NCBI GenBank assembly: GCA_001295935.1 | Contig: LJHX01000019.1 | Coordinates: 1-36,626, forward strand | Reading direction: 5' to 3' | DNA: 36,626 bases | DNA from: an alpha proteobacterium AAP81b | Lineage (GTDB): Bacteria; Pseudomonadota; Alphaproteobacteria; Sphingomonadales; Sphingomonadaceae | Part shown: piece after piece, positions 1 to 9,095 of the stretch | Layout of the letters: the number at the start of each line of letters is the position of its first letter | Numbering within the stretch: the stretch's first letter is position 1 | Program-made: the position numbers and the translations under genes | Notes under the pieces: model-generated | The model's input: only the letters and a program-made list of their open reading frames with translations | Database searches by the model: none | Told to the model about the DNA's origin: nothing

Positions 1-405
1 GGCCGCGGCGGCTGGCGGCGGCGCGGTGGGCGCCGTGCCGGGCGCGGCGCCGAGATCGGGCCGGCCCATCGTCGAATAGAGCGCGCCGGCTGCCAGCGCG
101 ACGAGCGCCGCAAGGCCGACCGCCACCCCCGACAGCGCGCGCACACCCAGGGGCCGGGCGCGATCCTCGGGGATATGCCCGGCGCTGAGCATCCGGCGCT
201 TGATCTCGGTGCGCAGCGCCTCGGCGTCGCCCGGCGGCACGGTGCCGGCGGCGACCTGGTTGTCGACATCGCCGAGCTGGTCGCGCAGCACGGCGAGCGT
301 CGCGGCGCGGGCGTCGGCGCGGGCTTCATGGCGGCGGACGAGCGGGATGGTCAGCCAGGCGACGGCAACGGCGACGAGCAGCGTCAGGATGATCCAGAGG
401 GTCAT
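1..405 (-). CDS. ccmI: Cytochrome c maturation protein CcmI, N-terminal part (cut by window edge)
   Basis: The 135 codons visible are the N-terminal part of a CcmI/CycH-type protein, a membrane component of cytochrome c System I that presents apocytochrome to the heme ligation complex. The protein starts MTLWIILTLLVAVAVAWL, a first membrane segment. A soluble stretch of about 60 residues follows, rich in Arg and Asp and containing VLRDQLGDVD and IKRRML, then a second hydrophobic segment near residues 87-105, then an Ala/Pro-rich stretch at the window edge. The TPR-containing C-terminal part lies outside the window. The start at 405 is the first ATG that opens directly into the membrane segment, 40 bases after ccmH. 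The family call rests on this layout and on the ccmFGH genes upstream; the visible sequence alone would be less decisive. Confidence 0.85.
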   Translation of the reverse strand, partial: MTLWIILTLLVAVAVAWLTIPLVRRHEARADARAATLAVLRDQLGDVDNQVAAGTVPPGDAEALRTEIKRRMLSAGHIPEDRARPLGVRALSGVAVGLAALVALAAGALYSTMGRPDLGAAPGTAPTAPPPAAAA

Positions 406-445
406 TGCGTTCCGTTCATGGGGGCGGCCTGCTCAAGCGGCAGGA

Positions 446-904
446 TCAGCCGCCGTCAAGCCGGGCGAGGTCGGCGGCCTCGGCGGCGCTGAGCGGCGCC
501 TCGGCGGGCACCGCGGCGCCGCGGCGGCGCAGCCACAGCGCCAGCATGGCGCCGCCGCCGATCGCCAGCGCGAAGGGCCCCGCCCAGAGCGGCCAGGTGG
601 CGGGTTCGACCGGCGGCTTCAACAGCACGAAGTCGCCGTAGCGCGCGACGACATAGTCCATCGTCGCGGCGTCCGACTTGCCGGCGCTGAGCTGCTCGCG
701 GACGAGGAGACGCAGGTCGCGCGCCAGCGGGGCATCAGAGTCGTCGATCGACTGGTTCTGGCAGACGACGCAGCGCAGCTGCTGCGAGATATCCCGCGCG
801 CGGGTTTCGAGCGCCGGGTCGGCGAGCATTTCGTCGGGCAGCACCGCCGCCGCCGGGGTGGCGGCGAGCAGCGCGGCGATCAAACCACTGCGCCAGCGCC
901 TCAC
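446..904 (-). CDS. ccmH: Cytochrome c maturation protein CcmH
   Basis: CcmH is a periplasmic, membrane-anchored thiol-disulfide protein that keeps the CXXCH cysteines of apocytochrome c reduced for heme attachment. The 152-residue protein has a signal segment (residues 7-20, [14 protein letters not shown]). It carries the family hallmark LRCVVCQNQ with the redox pair Cys45/Cys48, and a C-terminal membrane helix near [21 protein letters not shown] chose the GTG at 904 because it overlaps the ccmG stop as GTGA, a coupled start, and gives the usual length and signal peptide. A longer open frame upstream reads through ccmG out of frame and is not real. ccmI follows after 40 bases. Confidence 0.93.
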   Translation of the reverse strand: MRRWRSGLIAALLAATPAAAVLPDEMLADPALETRARDISQQLRCVVCQNQSIDDSDAPLARDLRLLVREQLSAGKSDAATMDYVVARYGDFVLLKPPVEPATWPLWAGPFALAIGGGAMLALWLRRRGAAVPAEAPLSAAEAADLARLDGG

Positions 905-1431
905 GCTTCGGCCCTCAAACGGTCCATCAGCGGCTTGATCTCGCCCTCCCAGGCCTCGGGACTGATCGGGCCGACGATCTTGTAGCGCACCCGGCCGGCC
1001 TTGTCGGTGACGAAGGTTTCGGGCGCACCGGTGACGCCGAGATCGATGGCGACGCGCCCCGACAGGTCCGACGCAATCGCCTTGTACGGGTTGCCGAGCC
1101 TCGCCAGCCAGTCGCGCGCGTCGGCGGGTTGGTCCTTCCAGGCGATGCCGAAGACCGGATAGCCCTCGCCGGCGATTCGGGTCAGCACCGGATGCTCCTG
1201 CGGGCAGGCGGCGCACCAGCTGGCGAAGACATTGACCAGCGCCGGCTGGCCGCGCAGCGCCGCGGTCGCGAAACCGCCGCCGGCCTCGATGCCGGGCAGG
1301 GCGAACTGCGGCATCGGCTTGTCGATCAGCATCGACGGCAGTTCCTTGGGGTCCTTGGTCAGCCCGACGCCGAAGATGGCGATCAGCCCGACAAAGGCGA
1401 GCACCGGCAGCAGGAAGAGCAGGCGCTTCAT
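901..1431 (-). CDS. ccmG: Thiol:disulfide interchange protein CcmG/DsbE
   Basis: CcmG is a thioredoxin-fold protein tethered to the periplasmic side of the inner membrane; it reduces CcmH or apocytochrome during c-type cytochrome maturation. The 176-residue protein has an N-terminal anchor ([20 protein letters not shown], residues 4-23). The redox motif [10 protein letters not shown] has Cys73 and Cys76, followed by the family features GIAWKDQ and GAPETFV. Length and motif spacing are normal for the family. Its ATG overlaps the ccmF stop as ATGA, and its stop overlaps the GTG of ccmH, so translation of ccmF-ccmG-ccmH is probably coupled. Confidence 0.95.
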   Translation of the reverse strand: MKRLLFLLPVLAFVGLIAIFGVGLTKDPKELPSMLIDKPMPQFALPGIEAGGGFATAALRGQPALVNVFASWCAACPQEHPVLTRIAGEGYPVFGIAWKDQPADARDWLARLGNPYKAIASDLSGRVAIDLGVTGAPETFVTDKAGRVRYKIVGPISPEAWEGEIKPLMDRLRAEA

Positions 1432-3407
1432 TCGGCGGGCACTGCGGAGGGGCTTGCCGCCGGCCGCAGCGCCGGGGCGCCGATGCGGAAGCGGCGATCG
1501 GCGAGCGACGCGGCGCCGCCGAGTGCCATCAGCAGCCCGCCGAACCAGATCCAGCCGGCGAGCGGGTGGCGATAGATGCGCACCACCAGGCCGTCGCCGC
1601 CCGGCCCCTGCTGGGTGTCGCCGATGGCGATATAGCTGTTGCCGAACAAGCTGGTGCCGATGCCGGCCTCGGTCGTCTGGTTGCGGCTGACCGGATAGAA
1701 GCGCCGCGACGACTGGAGGTGGATAATCCGGCTACCCTCGCGGACGCTGAACTCGGCGGCAAGCGCCTGGTAATTGACGCCCTCGAGCTCGTGGACACGG
1801 GCAAGGGTGACCGACATCGGCCCGAGGCTGGTGGTTTCACCCGGCCGCATGACGAGGATCTTCGACGCGGCAAAGCAGCTCATCGCGGTAACGCCGGCGG
1901 TGGTGACACCGAGGCCGCTGTGCGCCAGCGCCATGCCGATGACCGCGACGGGCGTCGTGCGGACCAGCCGCCAGGAAAAGCCACCAGCGCCGGTCCAGCG
2001 CCGCGCGAATATCATGACGCCGCCGAGGATCAGCCAGAACGCCGTCGTGAAGCCAACGACCGCCGCCGCCGTCACCGGCCCCGCCGCGAAAGCGATGCCG
2101 CCGCCGACGACGACCGCCAGCAGCGCCGGCAGCCGCAGCTTCCTCGCCAACACGCCGAGGCTATCGCGCTTCCAGGCGAGAAGCGGCCCCACCGTCACCA
2201 TCAGCAGCAACGGCACGGCGAGCGGGGTGAAGACGAGGTTGTAATAGGGCGGGCCGACCGAGATCTTCTTGCCGACCGCCTCCATGACGACGGGATAGAA
2301 GGTGCCGAGGAAGACGACCGCGGTCACCGCCATCAGCAGCAGATTGTTGATCGTCAGCCCGGCCTCGCGGCTGACGGCGCCGAACATCGCGCCCGATTTG
2401 AGTTGCGGCGCGCGCAGCGCGAACAGCGCCAGTGCCGAACCGGTGGCGCCGACGATCATCGCGAGGATGAAGACGCCGCGCGTCGGATCGACGGCGAAGG
2501 CATGGACCGAGGTCAGGATGCCCGAACGTACCAGGAAGGTGCCGATCAGGCTGAGCGAGAAGGTCAGGATGGCAAGCAGGATCGTCCAGCCGGCAAGGCT
2601 CCCACGCTTTTCGGTGACGATCGCCGAATGGAGCAACGCCGTGCCGAGCAGCCAGGGCATCAGCGAGGCATTCTCGACCGGGTCCCAGAACCACCAGCCG
2701 CCCCAGCCGAGTTCATAATAGGCCCAGAAACTGCCGAGCGTGATGCCGCAGGTCAGCGGCACCCAGGCGGCGAGCACCCAGGGCCGCACCCAGCGCGCCC
2801 AGGCGGCATCGGCGCGGCCTTCGAGCAGCGCCGCGACGGCGAAGCTGAACGCCACCGAAAAGCCGACATAGCCGAGGTAGAGCAAAGGCGGGTGGAAGAC
2901 GAGGCCGGGGTCCTGCAGCAGGGGATTGAGTTCGGCGCCATCGGGCGGCGCCGGATCGAGCCGCGCGAAGGGGTTCGACGTCAGGATCGAAAAGGCGAGG
3001 AAAGCGACCGAGATCATCGCCTGCACCGACAGCACGCGCGCCTGCAGGCTGGCCCGCAGATTGTCGCCGAAACGGGCGAGGCCCGCGCCATAGAGCGCGA
3101 GAATCAGCACCCAGAGCAGCATCGAGCCTTCGTGGCTGCCCCAGGTCGCTGCCAGCCGATAGGGCAAGGGCTGGTCGAGCGCTGCATGATCGGCGACCAG
3201 CGCCACCGAAAAATCGGCGCGGCCGAAGCAGATCATCAGCATCGCGAAGGCGGTGAGCAGCAGCAGCGCCTGGAGTTCCGCCGCCGAGCGCCCGAAGGCC
3301 ATCAGCGCCGCATCGCCGCGCACCGCGCCCGCCATCGGCAGCACCGCCTGCGCCGCAGCGACAAAAAGCGCGAGGATGAGAGCGAACTGGCCGATTTCGG
3401 CAAACAT
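1428..3407 (-). CDS. ccmF: Heme lyase subunit CcmF
   Basis: CcmF is the large polytopic membrane subunit that, with CcmH and CcmI, ligates heme to apocytochrome c in System I. The protein is 659 residues, normal for the family. It carries the tryptophan-rich WWD heme-binding signature ([17 protein letters not shown]) and an early [11 protein letters not shown] motif, with many hydrophobic helices and a periplasmic C-terminal part. I chose the ATG at 3407 ([15 protein letters not shown]) because it opens straight into the first membrane helix; an in-frame ATG ten codons upstream adds charged residues that do not fit. The gene diverges from the redox module at 3514. The heme chaperone gene ccmE, often next to ccmF, is not adjacent here. 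Confidence 0.95.
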   Translation of the reverse strand: MFAEIGQFALILALFVAAAQAVLPMAGAVRGDAALMAFGRSAAELQALLLLTAFAMLMICFGRADFSVALVADHAALDQPLPYRLAATWGSHEGSMLLWVLILALYGAGLARFGDNLRASLQARVLSVQAMISVAFLAFSILTSNPFARLDPAPPDGAELNPLLQDPGLVFHPPLLYLGYVGFSVAFSFAVAALLEGRADAAWARWVRPWVLAAWVPLTCGITLGSFWAYYELGWGGWWFWDPVENASLMPWLLGTALLHSAIVTEKRGSLAGWTILLAILTFSLSLIGTFLVRSGILTSVHAFAVDPTRGVFILAMIVGATGSALALFALRAPQLKSGAMFGAVSREAGLTINNLLLMAVTAVVFLGTFYPVVMEAVGKKISVGPPYYNLVFTPLAVPLLLMVTVGPLLAWKRDSLGVLARKLRLPALLAVVVGGGIAFAAGPVTAAAVVGFTTAFWLILGGVMIFARRWTGAGGFSWRLVRTTPVAVIGMALAHSGLGVTTAGVTAMSCFAASKILVMRPGETTSLGPMSVTLARVHELEGVNYQALAAEFSVREGSRIIHLQSSRRFYPVSRNQTTEAGIGTSLFGNSYIAIGDTQQGPGGDGLVVRIYRHPLAGWIWFGGLLMALGGAASLADRRFRIGAPALRPAASPSAVPAE

Positions 3408-3513
3408 GATGGGGACGCGACGCTCCCCCGGCACCACCGCCGGGCAGGCTTTACTCTAGCGGCGCGCGCGCCTTTTGATAGAGTGCATCTCGGTCGCAGG
3501 GGGGCGGCTCGAC

Positions 3514-6054
3514 ATGACCGCGCACTTCCGCATCGCCATCATCGGCTCGGGGCCCGCCGGGCTCAGCGCCGCGGCGCATGCGGCGTCGCTGGGGCTTGCC
3601 CATGTGCTGCTCGAAAAGACCGGGCATCTTTCCGATACGATCTACAAATATCAGAAGGGCAAGCATGTCATGGCGACGCCGGCACAGCTGGTGCTGCGCG
3701 CCGGTGGCGACACGCCGTTTGCCGCCGGCAAGCGCGAGACGATCCTCGGGGCCTGGGATGCGCGCGCCACCGAGCTGAAGATCAACGTTCGCTACAATGC
3801 CGAAGTGACGGCGATCGCCGGCACCGGCGAGGCGATCCCCGGCAGCGTCCAGAAGATCGTCACGCGGAAGCGCGACGGCAGCAGCGCGACGACCGAGCTG
3901 CAACGCCATGCGCCGCCCTATCGCCTGACGCTCGCCGACGGCGGCGAAATTCTTGCCGATACGGTGATCCTGGCGATCGGCACCCAGGGCAACCCCAACC
4001 GCCTCGCCTGCCCCGGCGGCGACAGCGCCCATGTCCAGTACCAGCTCGACGACCCCGGCGAGTACACCGACGAGCACATCTTCGTCATCGGCGGCGGCGA
4101 CGCCGGCATCGAGAACGCCCTCGGCCTCGCTGCCGACCCGGCGCAGGCCAATGTCGTCACGCTCGTCAACCGCGGCGCCGAATTCTCGACCGCCAAGGAC
4201 GCCAATGTAAAGGCGCTGCTCGCCGCGCGCGACGCCGGGCGGATCAGCATCATGACCGGCACGACGCCGCGCCTGGTGGAGCCCGGCTGGATCGTCCTCG
4301 ATACCCCCGATGGCGAAGTCCGCGCCCGCGCCGATCGCATCATCGCGCGCATGGGGTCGGCGCCGCCGCGTGGCTTCGTCGAAGCCTGCGGCATCGAATT
4401 CACGTCAGGCGACCGTCTCGCCTATCCCAAGCTGTCGCCGGTGTTCGAGACGACGGCGCCGGGGATCTTCGTCGTCGGCGCCCTCGCCGGTTATCCGCTG
4501 ATCAAGCATTGCATGAACCAGGGGCATGACGTCGTCGAGTTCATCAACGGCAACCGGGACTTGAAGCCCGCCGACGAACCGATTCTCGAAGCCAAGTTCG
4601 CCGGGCTGCCGGGGCGGCGCTCGGTCGCCGACTGGCTCGAACGCCTGCGCAGCCGCGTCTCGATCCTGGGCGGCATGAGCCCCTTGCAGATGCGCGAATT
4701 CATGCTCGATTCGGAAGCGCGCTTCGTTCCCGCCGGCGAAATCGTCTTCGAGCGCAACACCCCGGGATCGTCGCTGTTCGGCATCGTCGAAGGTGAGGTC
4801 CGCGTCGAAGTCGACCCCGCCAACCCAGCAATAACCGTGCCGCTGGCGGCGGGCAGCATCTTCGGCGAGGTCGGGCTGATCTCCGGCCGCCGCCGCGGCG
4901 CCACCATCCGCGCCGGCAGCGACTGCATCCTTGTCGAAATCTCGCGCGGCGCGGCCTTGAAGCTGATGTCGGCGGTACCTGCGGCGGGCCGCGAGGTCAC
5001 TCGCATAACGACGACGCGCAGCCTGCAGCAGATTTTCAAATCGGGGCTGACCCCCGATGACCTCGCCGGCATCATCGCCACCGCCAAGGTCGAGACCGTC
5101 CGCGCCGGCGAGGCGCTGATCCGCGAGGGCGAGGCGGGTGACGACATCTTCATCATCCGCTCAGGGTCGATGGTCGTCGAGAAGCTGATCGCCGGCAAGC
5201 CGGTGTTCCTGAACTATGTGCCCGCCGGCAGCTATGTCGGCGAAATGGCGGTGATCGACGGTGGCCCGCGCTCCGCCACCGTCCGCGCCGCGGTCAAGGC
5301 CGATGTGATCCGACTGGAGGGAGCCGCCTTCCGCGCGCTGCTCGACGCCAAGCCCGAGTTGCTCGCCCGGCTGCGCGCCGACATGGCGGACCGCACCCGC
5401 CTCAACAACTTCATCGAAGCGAAGAAGGACAGCTTCCGCGGGCTGGTCGACATGTACACGGGTGTCGCCAATTTCCTCGTCGATCAGGGCGTCGGCGAGG
5501 CGACCGACGTGCTGCTGATCGACGAAAAGCTCTGCGTCGGCTGCGACAATTGCGAAAAGGCCTGCGCCGATTCGCATGACGGCCTGTCACGCCTCGATCG
5601 CGAGGCGGGGCGGACCTATGCCCATCTGCATGTGCCGACGTCGTGCCGGCACTGCGAGCACCCGCATTGCATGGCCGATTGCCCGCCCAACGCCATCCAC
5701 CGCGGGCCGACGGGCGAGGTCTATATCGACGAGACCTGCATCGGCTGCGGCAATTGCCAGCGCGGCTGCCCCTATGGCGTCATCCGCATGGACAAGGTGC
5801 CGCCGAAAAAGCCTTGGCTGTTGAGCTGGCTGTTGTTCGGCAACGGCCCTGGCCCCGGCGAGCCGCCCAAGGCCTGGGCGTACAAGCACGCCAAGAAGGG
5901 TGTCGAGACGCCAAAGAAGGCCATCAAATGCGATATGTGCGCCGGGCAATCGGGGGGGCCGGCGTGCGTCCGCGCCTGCCCGACCGGCGCTGCCATCCGC
6001 GTGTCCCCCGAGCAGTTCCTGACGGTGGCGCTGCTCGAACGCGGTGCCGACTGA
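3514..6054 (+). CDS. FAD-dependent oxidoreductase with two cyclic-nucleotide-binding domains and a four-cluster ferredoxin tail
   Basis: This 846-residue cytosolic protein (no signal, no membrane helix) joins three modules. Residues 1 to about 380 form a two-dinucleotide-fold flavoprotein, with IIGSGPAG for FAD at 9-16 and VIGGGDAG for NAD(P) at 191-198. Residues about 395-510 and 515-630 are two CNB domains. Both keep a phosphate-binding-cassette pattern: FGEVGLISGRRRGAT in the first and VGEMAVIDGGPRSAT in the second. Residues about 670-830 hold four clusters of cysteines typical of DmsB/NarH-like ferredoxins (CVGCDNCEKAC from 674, CRHCEHPHC from 711, CIGCGNCQRGC from 742, CDMC...CVRAC from 806). 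I infer that it moves electrons between NAD(P)H and the cytochrome b encoded directly downstream, gated by cAMP or cGMP. The start follows an AGGGGG ribosome site; an in-frame ATG at 3475 lacks one. The next gene overlaps by one base (TGATG). Confidence 0.85.
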   Translation: MTAHFRIAIIGSGPAGLSAAAHAASLGLAHVLLEKTGHLSDTIYKYQKGKHVMATPAQLVLRAGGDTPFAAGKRETILGAWDARATELKINVRYNAEVTAIAGTGEAIPGSVQKIVTRKRDGSSATTELQRHAPPYRLTLADGGEILADTVILAIGTQGNPNRLACPGGDSAHVQYQLDDPGEYTDEHIFVIGGGDAGIENALGLAADPAQANVVTLVNRGAEFSTAKDANVKALLAARDAGRISIMTGTTPRLVEPGWIVLDTPDGEVRARADRIIARMGSAPPRGFVEACGIEFTSGDRLAYPKLSPVFETTAPGIFVVGALAGYPLIKHCMNQGHDVVEFINGNRDLKPADEPILEAKFAGLPGRRSVADWLERLRSRVSILGGMSPLQMREFMLDSEARFVPAGEIVFERNTPGSSLFGIVEGEVRVEVDPANPAITVPLAAGSIFGEVGLISGRRRGATIRAGSDCILVEISRGAALKLMSAVPAAGREVTRITTTRSLQQIFKSGLTPDDLAGIIATAKVETVRAGEALIREGEAGDDIFIIRSGSMVVEKLIAGKPVFLNYVPAGSYVGEMAVIDGGPRSATVRAAVKADVIRLEGAAFRALLDAKPELLARLRADMADRTRLNNFIEAKKDSFRGLVDMYTGVANFLVDQGVGEATDVLLIDEKLCVGCDNCEKACADSHDGLSRLDREAGRTYAHLHVPTSCRHCEHPHCMADCPPNAIHRGPTGEVYIDETCIGCGNCQRGCPYGVIRMDKVPPKKPWLLSWLLFGNGPGPGEPPKAWAYKHAKKGVETPKKAIKCDMCAGQSGGPACVRACPTGAAIRVSPEQFLTVALLERGAD

Positions 6055-6956
6055 TGGCGCGCGCGGCGATCTCGCGGGCGCCTGTTTCTCGTGCCGTGGT
6101 GCGCGCGCCGCGCGACACGGCGCATGAGGGCTTCCTCACGCATCGTCGCGGCCTGTGGTGGAAAGTGGCGCTGGCGCTCAGCCTGGTCGTCAGCGCCGCC
6201 TATGCACTCATCGACCAGTCGCCACGCCCCAATGGCGGCACCGCGCTCGGCTATGGCCTCGGCACCTTGGGCGCGCTGCTGATTCTCTGGCTGTCGCTGC
6301 TCGGGCTTCGCAAGCGCATCATCACCCGCGGCGCCTATTCGCTCAAGGCCTGGACGAGCGCGCATGTCTGGCTCGGGCTGTCACTGATCGTCGTCGGCAC
6401 GCTGCACAGCGGCTTCCAGTTCGGTTGGAACGTCCACACGCTGGCCTGGGGGCTGATGATGATCGTCATCCTGACCGGCCTCTACGGCATCATCGTCTAT
6501 GCCCGGCTGCCCGAGCAGCTCAGCGCCAACCGCCAGGAAGTCACCCAGCCGCAGATGCTCGAGGCGATCCGCGCCTTGGACGCCCATCTCGACAATGCCG
6601 CCCAGCCGCTCGGCCCCGACGATGCAGCGCTGGTGCGCTTGAGCCTCGAAAAGACCGATATTGGGGGAAGTCTGCGGCAGCGCCTCGGCGGCAGCTATGC
6701 GCGCGACGGCAATGCCCGGGCGCTGGCGGCGGTGCGCGGCGAAGTCGAGCGCCAGCGCCTCGCCGGCAAGCCCGACCAGCGGCTGGCGCAGATCCTGTTT
6801 CTCCTCGAACGCAAGGAGGCCGCGCTTGCCCAGGCGCGGCGGCATATCGGGCTGAAGTCGCGCCTCGAAATCTGGCTCTACATCCATGTGCCGGCGACCT
6901 TCGCGCTGCTCGCCGCGCTTGCCGCCCACATCACCAGCGTCTTCCTCTACTGGTGA
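6054..6956 (+). CDS. Cytochrome b-like integral membrane protein of the redox module
   Basis: The 300-residue protein has hydrophobic helices near residues 34-52, 62-84, 103-122 and 130-150, and a last one at the C-terminus. Histidines sit inside or at the edges of helices (His104 and His118 in HVWLGLSLIVVGTLHSG, His126 in NVHTL, then IHVP and AAHITSV near the end). This is the pattern of a diheme b-type cytochrome of the cytochrome b561/ferric reductase kind. A charged cytosolic loop of about 100 residues lies between the helical blocks. It starts at the ATG that overlaps the stop of the flavoprotein and is followed after 22 bases by the decaheme gene, so the three are almost surely one operon. 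I infer that it carries electrons across the membrane between the two partners. No named family can be assigned with certainty. Confidence 0.7.
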   Translation: MARAAISRAPVSRAVVRAPRDTAHEGFLTHRRGLWWKVALALSLVVSAAYALIDQSPRPNGGTALGYGLGTLGALLILWLSLLGLRKRIITRGAYSLKAWTSAHVWLGLSLIVVGTLHSGFQFGWNVHTLAWGLMMIVILTGLYGIIVYARLPEQLSANRQEVTQPQMLEAIRALDAHLDNAAQPLGPDDAALVRLSLEKTDIGGSLRQRLGGSYARDGNARALAAVRGEVERQRLAGKPDQRLAQILFLLERKEAALAQARRHIGLKSRLEIWLYIHVPATFALLAALAAHITSVFLYW

Positions 6957-6978
6957 TGGCGCCCATGAGCTTCCCCCC

Positions 6979-8886
6979 ATGAGCTTCATCGTCCGGCAGA
7001 TCGCCAAGCGCGCCGATGGCGGCGACATCATCCGCACGCGCACCCTCGTCGGCACGGCGATCAGCGTCGGCCGTGGCACCGATTGCGACGTCCAGCTCGC
7101 CGATCTCGGAGTCATGCTGCGCCATCTGCGGCTGACGCGGCTTGCCAGCGGGCGGGTTGCCGTCGAGGCGACCGGCGGCGTCCCCGTCGAGATCGCCGGC
7201 AATTTCGTCCAGAGCGCCGATCTCGACCCTGCGTCGTCGCCGACGATCGACCTCGCCAGCCACCGGCTGACGCTCGGGCTCGGCGAGGCGCCGGGGTCGG
7301 TGACAGTGACCGCCGAGCGCGTCATCCCGGCGAGCGACGCCGCCGACCCCGCCGCCGAAACCGGCATCTTCTCGCTGCGCGGCACGATGCTCGGCAAACG
7401 CAGCCTCGCCTGGCTGCTGGTCGTGCTGGTGCTGGTCGGCGGGCTCTTGCTGCCCTGGTGGCTCGCCGGCAGCCGGGCGCCACCCCCGGCGATGGTCGCG
7501 GCGGCGGCGCGCGGCGACGGCACAGCGGCGCCCGCTGCGCCAATCCCTGCCGGCTTTGCCGCCGACGAAGTCTGGACCTCGGGGCCGCTGTCGTCGGCGC
7601 ACGCCGGCCTCGCGCATGATTGCGGCGCCTGCCACCAGAAGGCTTTTGTGTCGGTCCGCGATGCGGCCTGCACTGCCTGCCACACGCCCGCGGCTACCCC
7701 GGACCACGCCGCTCCGGCCCGCATGACGCGGGGCCGCGTCACGCCCGTCGGGCTGGTCGCCGATCTTCATCGTCGCGTGGACCTTCCCGAAGGCCGCTGC
7801 GCTTCCTGCCACAAGGAGCATGAAGGCCCGCGCGGCGCGCTGATGGTGGCGGCGAGTTTCTGCACCGATTGCCACGCCGGGCTGGCGGGCCGCCTGCGCG
7901 ATACCGCGCTCGCCAATGTGCCGGGCTGGGAAGGCCATCCCCAGTTCAGGCCGACGATCGTGACCGCGCCGTCACTGACCACACCGCGCTTCACCCGCGT
8001 CTCGCTCGCCGATCGCCCGCGCGAGGCGAGCGGCCTCGTCTATCCGCATGACCTGCACCTGTCGGCGACCAACGCCGTCGCCAACATGGCGCAGAAGCAG
8101 CGCCTGCCGGTCAGCGGCGGCGCCCTCGGCTGCGGCTATTGCCACACGCCGGACAGCGACGGCGTGCGTTTCCAGCCGATCGAGATGGAGAAGAACTGCG
8201 GTGCCTGCCACGACCTCGCTTTCGCCCGCGACGGCGGCGTCACCCGCACCCTGCCGCACGGCCAGCCGGCGCAGGTCGCCGGCATCGTCCGCGACTTCTA
8301 CCTGTCCCAGGCGCTGTCGCCCCGCGCCGGCGTCGAGCGCATCGCCTTCGAACGCCGCCAGCCCGGCCAGTTCGCCGCCGCACAGACGGCAGCGCTGCGG
8401 CTGACCGGCCCGGGCGAGGCGCGCGCCCGCGCCGATGCCGCGATCGCCGCGATCTTCGCGCCGGGCGGGGTCTGCGCCGATTGCCACGGCGTCGTCGATA
8501 CCGGCGCGGCCAATGCCGCGACGCGCTTCACCATCGCGCCGGTGCGCCTCGCCGACCATTATCTCCCCAAGGGCGCTTTCCCGCACAAACGCCACCTGAT
8601 CTTCGACAAGGCCACCGGCGACGCCGCGTGCACCGCCTGCCACACCGGCGTCCGCGCGTCGAAGGTCTCGGCCGACGTCCTGCTGCCGGCGATCGCCACC
8701 TGCCGGCAATGCCATGGTGAACCCGATTCGCGGACCCGCGTCGCCGCCGAATGCAGCACCTGCCACGGCTATCACGGCGCCGGCGACCATGGCGGCGATG
8801 CGGTGGTGGCGCCGGCGCGGCTTGCCCAAGGCCATAGGCTTCCAGCGGCGGGCGCCCCGCGAAACAAGCGCGCCGGGGACGCCTGA
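6979..8886 (+). CDS. FHA-domain decaheme c-type cytochrome, membrane-anchored
   Basis: The 635-residue protein starts with an FHA-like fold at about residues 1-115 (VGRGTDCDVQLADLGV followed by RHLRL). One membrane helix follows at about 142-163 (SLAWLLVVLVLVGGLLLPWW), then a long periplasmic part with ten CXXCH heme sites. The first cysteines are near residues 215, 231, 274, 295, 385, 407, 499, 551, 575 and 592 (CGACH, CTACH, CASCH, CTDCH, CGYCH, CGACH, CADCH, CTACH, CRQCH, CSTCH). The orientation implied is FHA in the cytosol and hemes outside. It resembles cytochrome c3/c7-type multiheme proteins, but an N-terminal FHA domain is unusual. The ATG at 6979 is preferred because the in-frame stretch upstream overlaps the cytochrome b coding end. 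It probably accepts or donates electrons in the periplasm, with maturation by the nearby ccm products. Confidence 0.83.
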   Translation: MSFIVRQIAKRADGGDIIRTRTLVGTAISVGRGTDCDVQLADLGVMLRHLRLTRLASGRVAVEATGGVPVEIAGNFVQSADLDPASSPTIDLASHRLTLGLGEAPGSVTVTAERVIPASDAADPAAETGIFSLRGTMLGKRSLAWLLVVLVLVGGLLLPWWLAGSRAPPPAMVAAAARGDGTAAPAAPIPAGFAADEVWTSGPLSSAHAGLAHDCGACHQKAFVSVRDAACTACHTPAATPDHAAPARMTRGRVTPVGLVADLHRRVDLPEGRCASCHKEHEGPRGALMVAASFCTDCHAGLAGRLRDTALANVPGWEGHPQFRPTIVTAPSLTTPRFTRVSLADRPREASGLVYPHDLHLSATNAVANMAQKQRLPVSGGALGCGYCHTPDSDGVRFQPIEMEKNCGACHDLAFARDGGVTRTLPHGQPAQVAGIVRDFYLSQALSPRAGVERIAFERRQPGQFAAAQTAALRLTGPGEARARADAAIAAIFAPGGVCADCHGVVDTGAANAATRFTIAPVRLADHYLPKGAFPHKRHLIFDKATGDAACTACHTGVRASKVSADVLLPAIATCRQCHGEPDSRTRVAAECSTCHGYHGAGDHGGDAVVAPARLAQGHRLPAAGAPRNKRAGDA

Positions 8887-8963
8887 TCTTGGCTGCGACC
8901 CTGATCGCACGATATCTGCACTCCCCGCGCCCGCCGAGTTGTGCTTTTCGCAACATGGCAGCG

Positions 8964-9022
8964 AAGAAGAAGGGCCTCCGGCGGCGAGGGGCTGAGCCCC
9001 TCGACCCACTCTCGTTTGGATC
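8964..9022 (+). terminator. Hairpin repeat A, copy 1, 3' of the redox module
   Basis: The 209 bases between the decaheme gene and the next gene hold no convincing coding frame, but they do hold this element: CCTCCGGCGG at 8975-8984, then a perfect 8-bp stem CGAGGGGC/GCCCCTCG (8985-8992 and 8996-9003) with a TGA loop, then a short pyrimidine-rich tail. Two related copies occur at 21821-21880 and, inverted, at 21917-21966. Each copy lies 3' of a gene and reads in that gene's direction, which suggests a terminator or 3'-end stabiliser. Confidence 0.6.
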
Positions 9023-9095
9023 CCGGCCAATGCGGCGAGGCTTCACCGTGACCGGAAACTAGGCCAAAGCCGGCCAGCACGCGGGGAGACACTGG

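Noticed and set aside
3408-3513. Divergent promoter elements between ccmF and the flavoprotein
   Set aside because: A CCGGC/GCCGG hairpin and some AT-rich words are present, but no -35/-10 pair with acceptable spacing could be supported.
1566-4529. A very long open frame (987 codons) on the strand opposite ccmF
   Set aside because: It lies antisense to ccmF and overlaps the flavoprotein. Its sequence is low-complexity Arg/Gln/Asp/His of the kind produced by antisense frames in GC-rich DNA, and it shows no domain.
8714-8995. Plus-strand open frame overlapping the end of the decaheme gene
   Set aside because: It overlaps the last two heme sites in another frame, has no ribosome site, and runs into repeat A.
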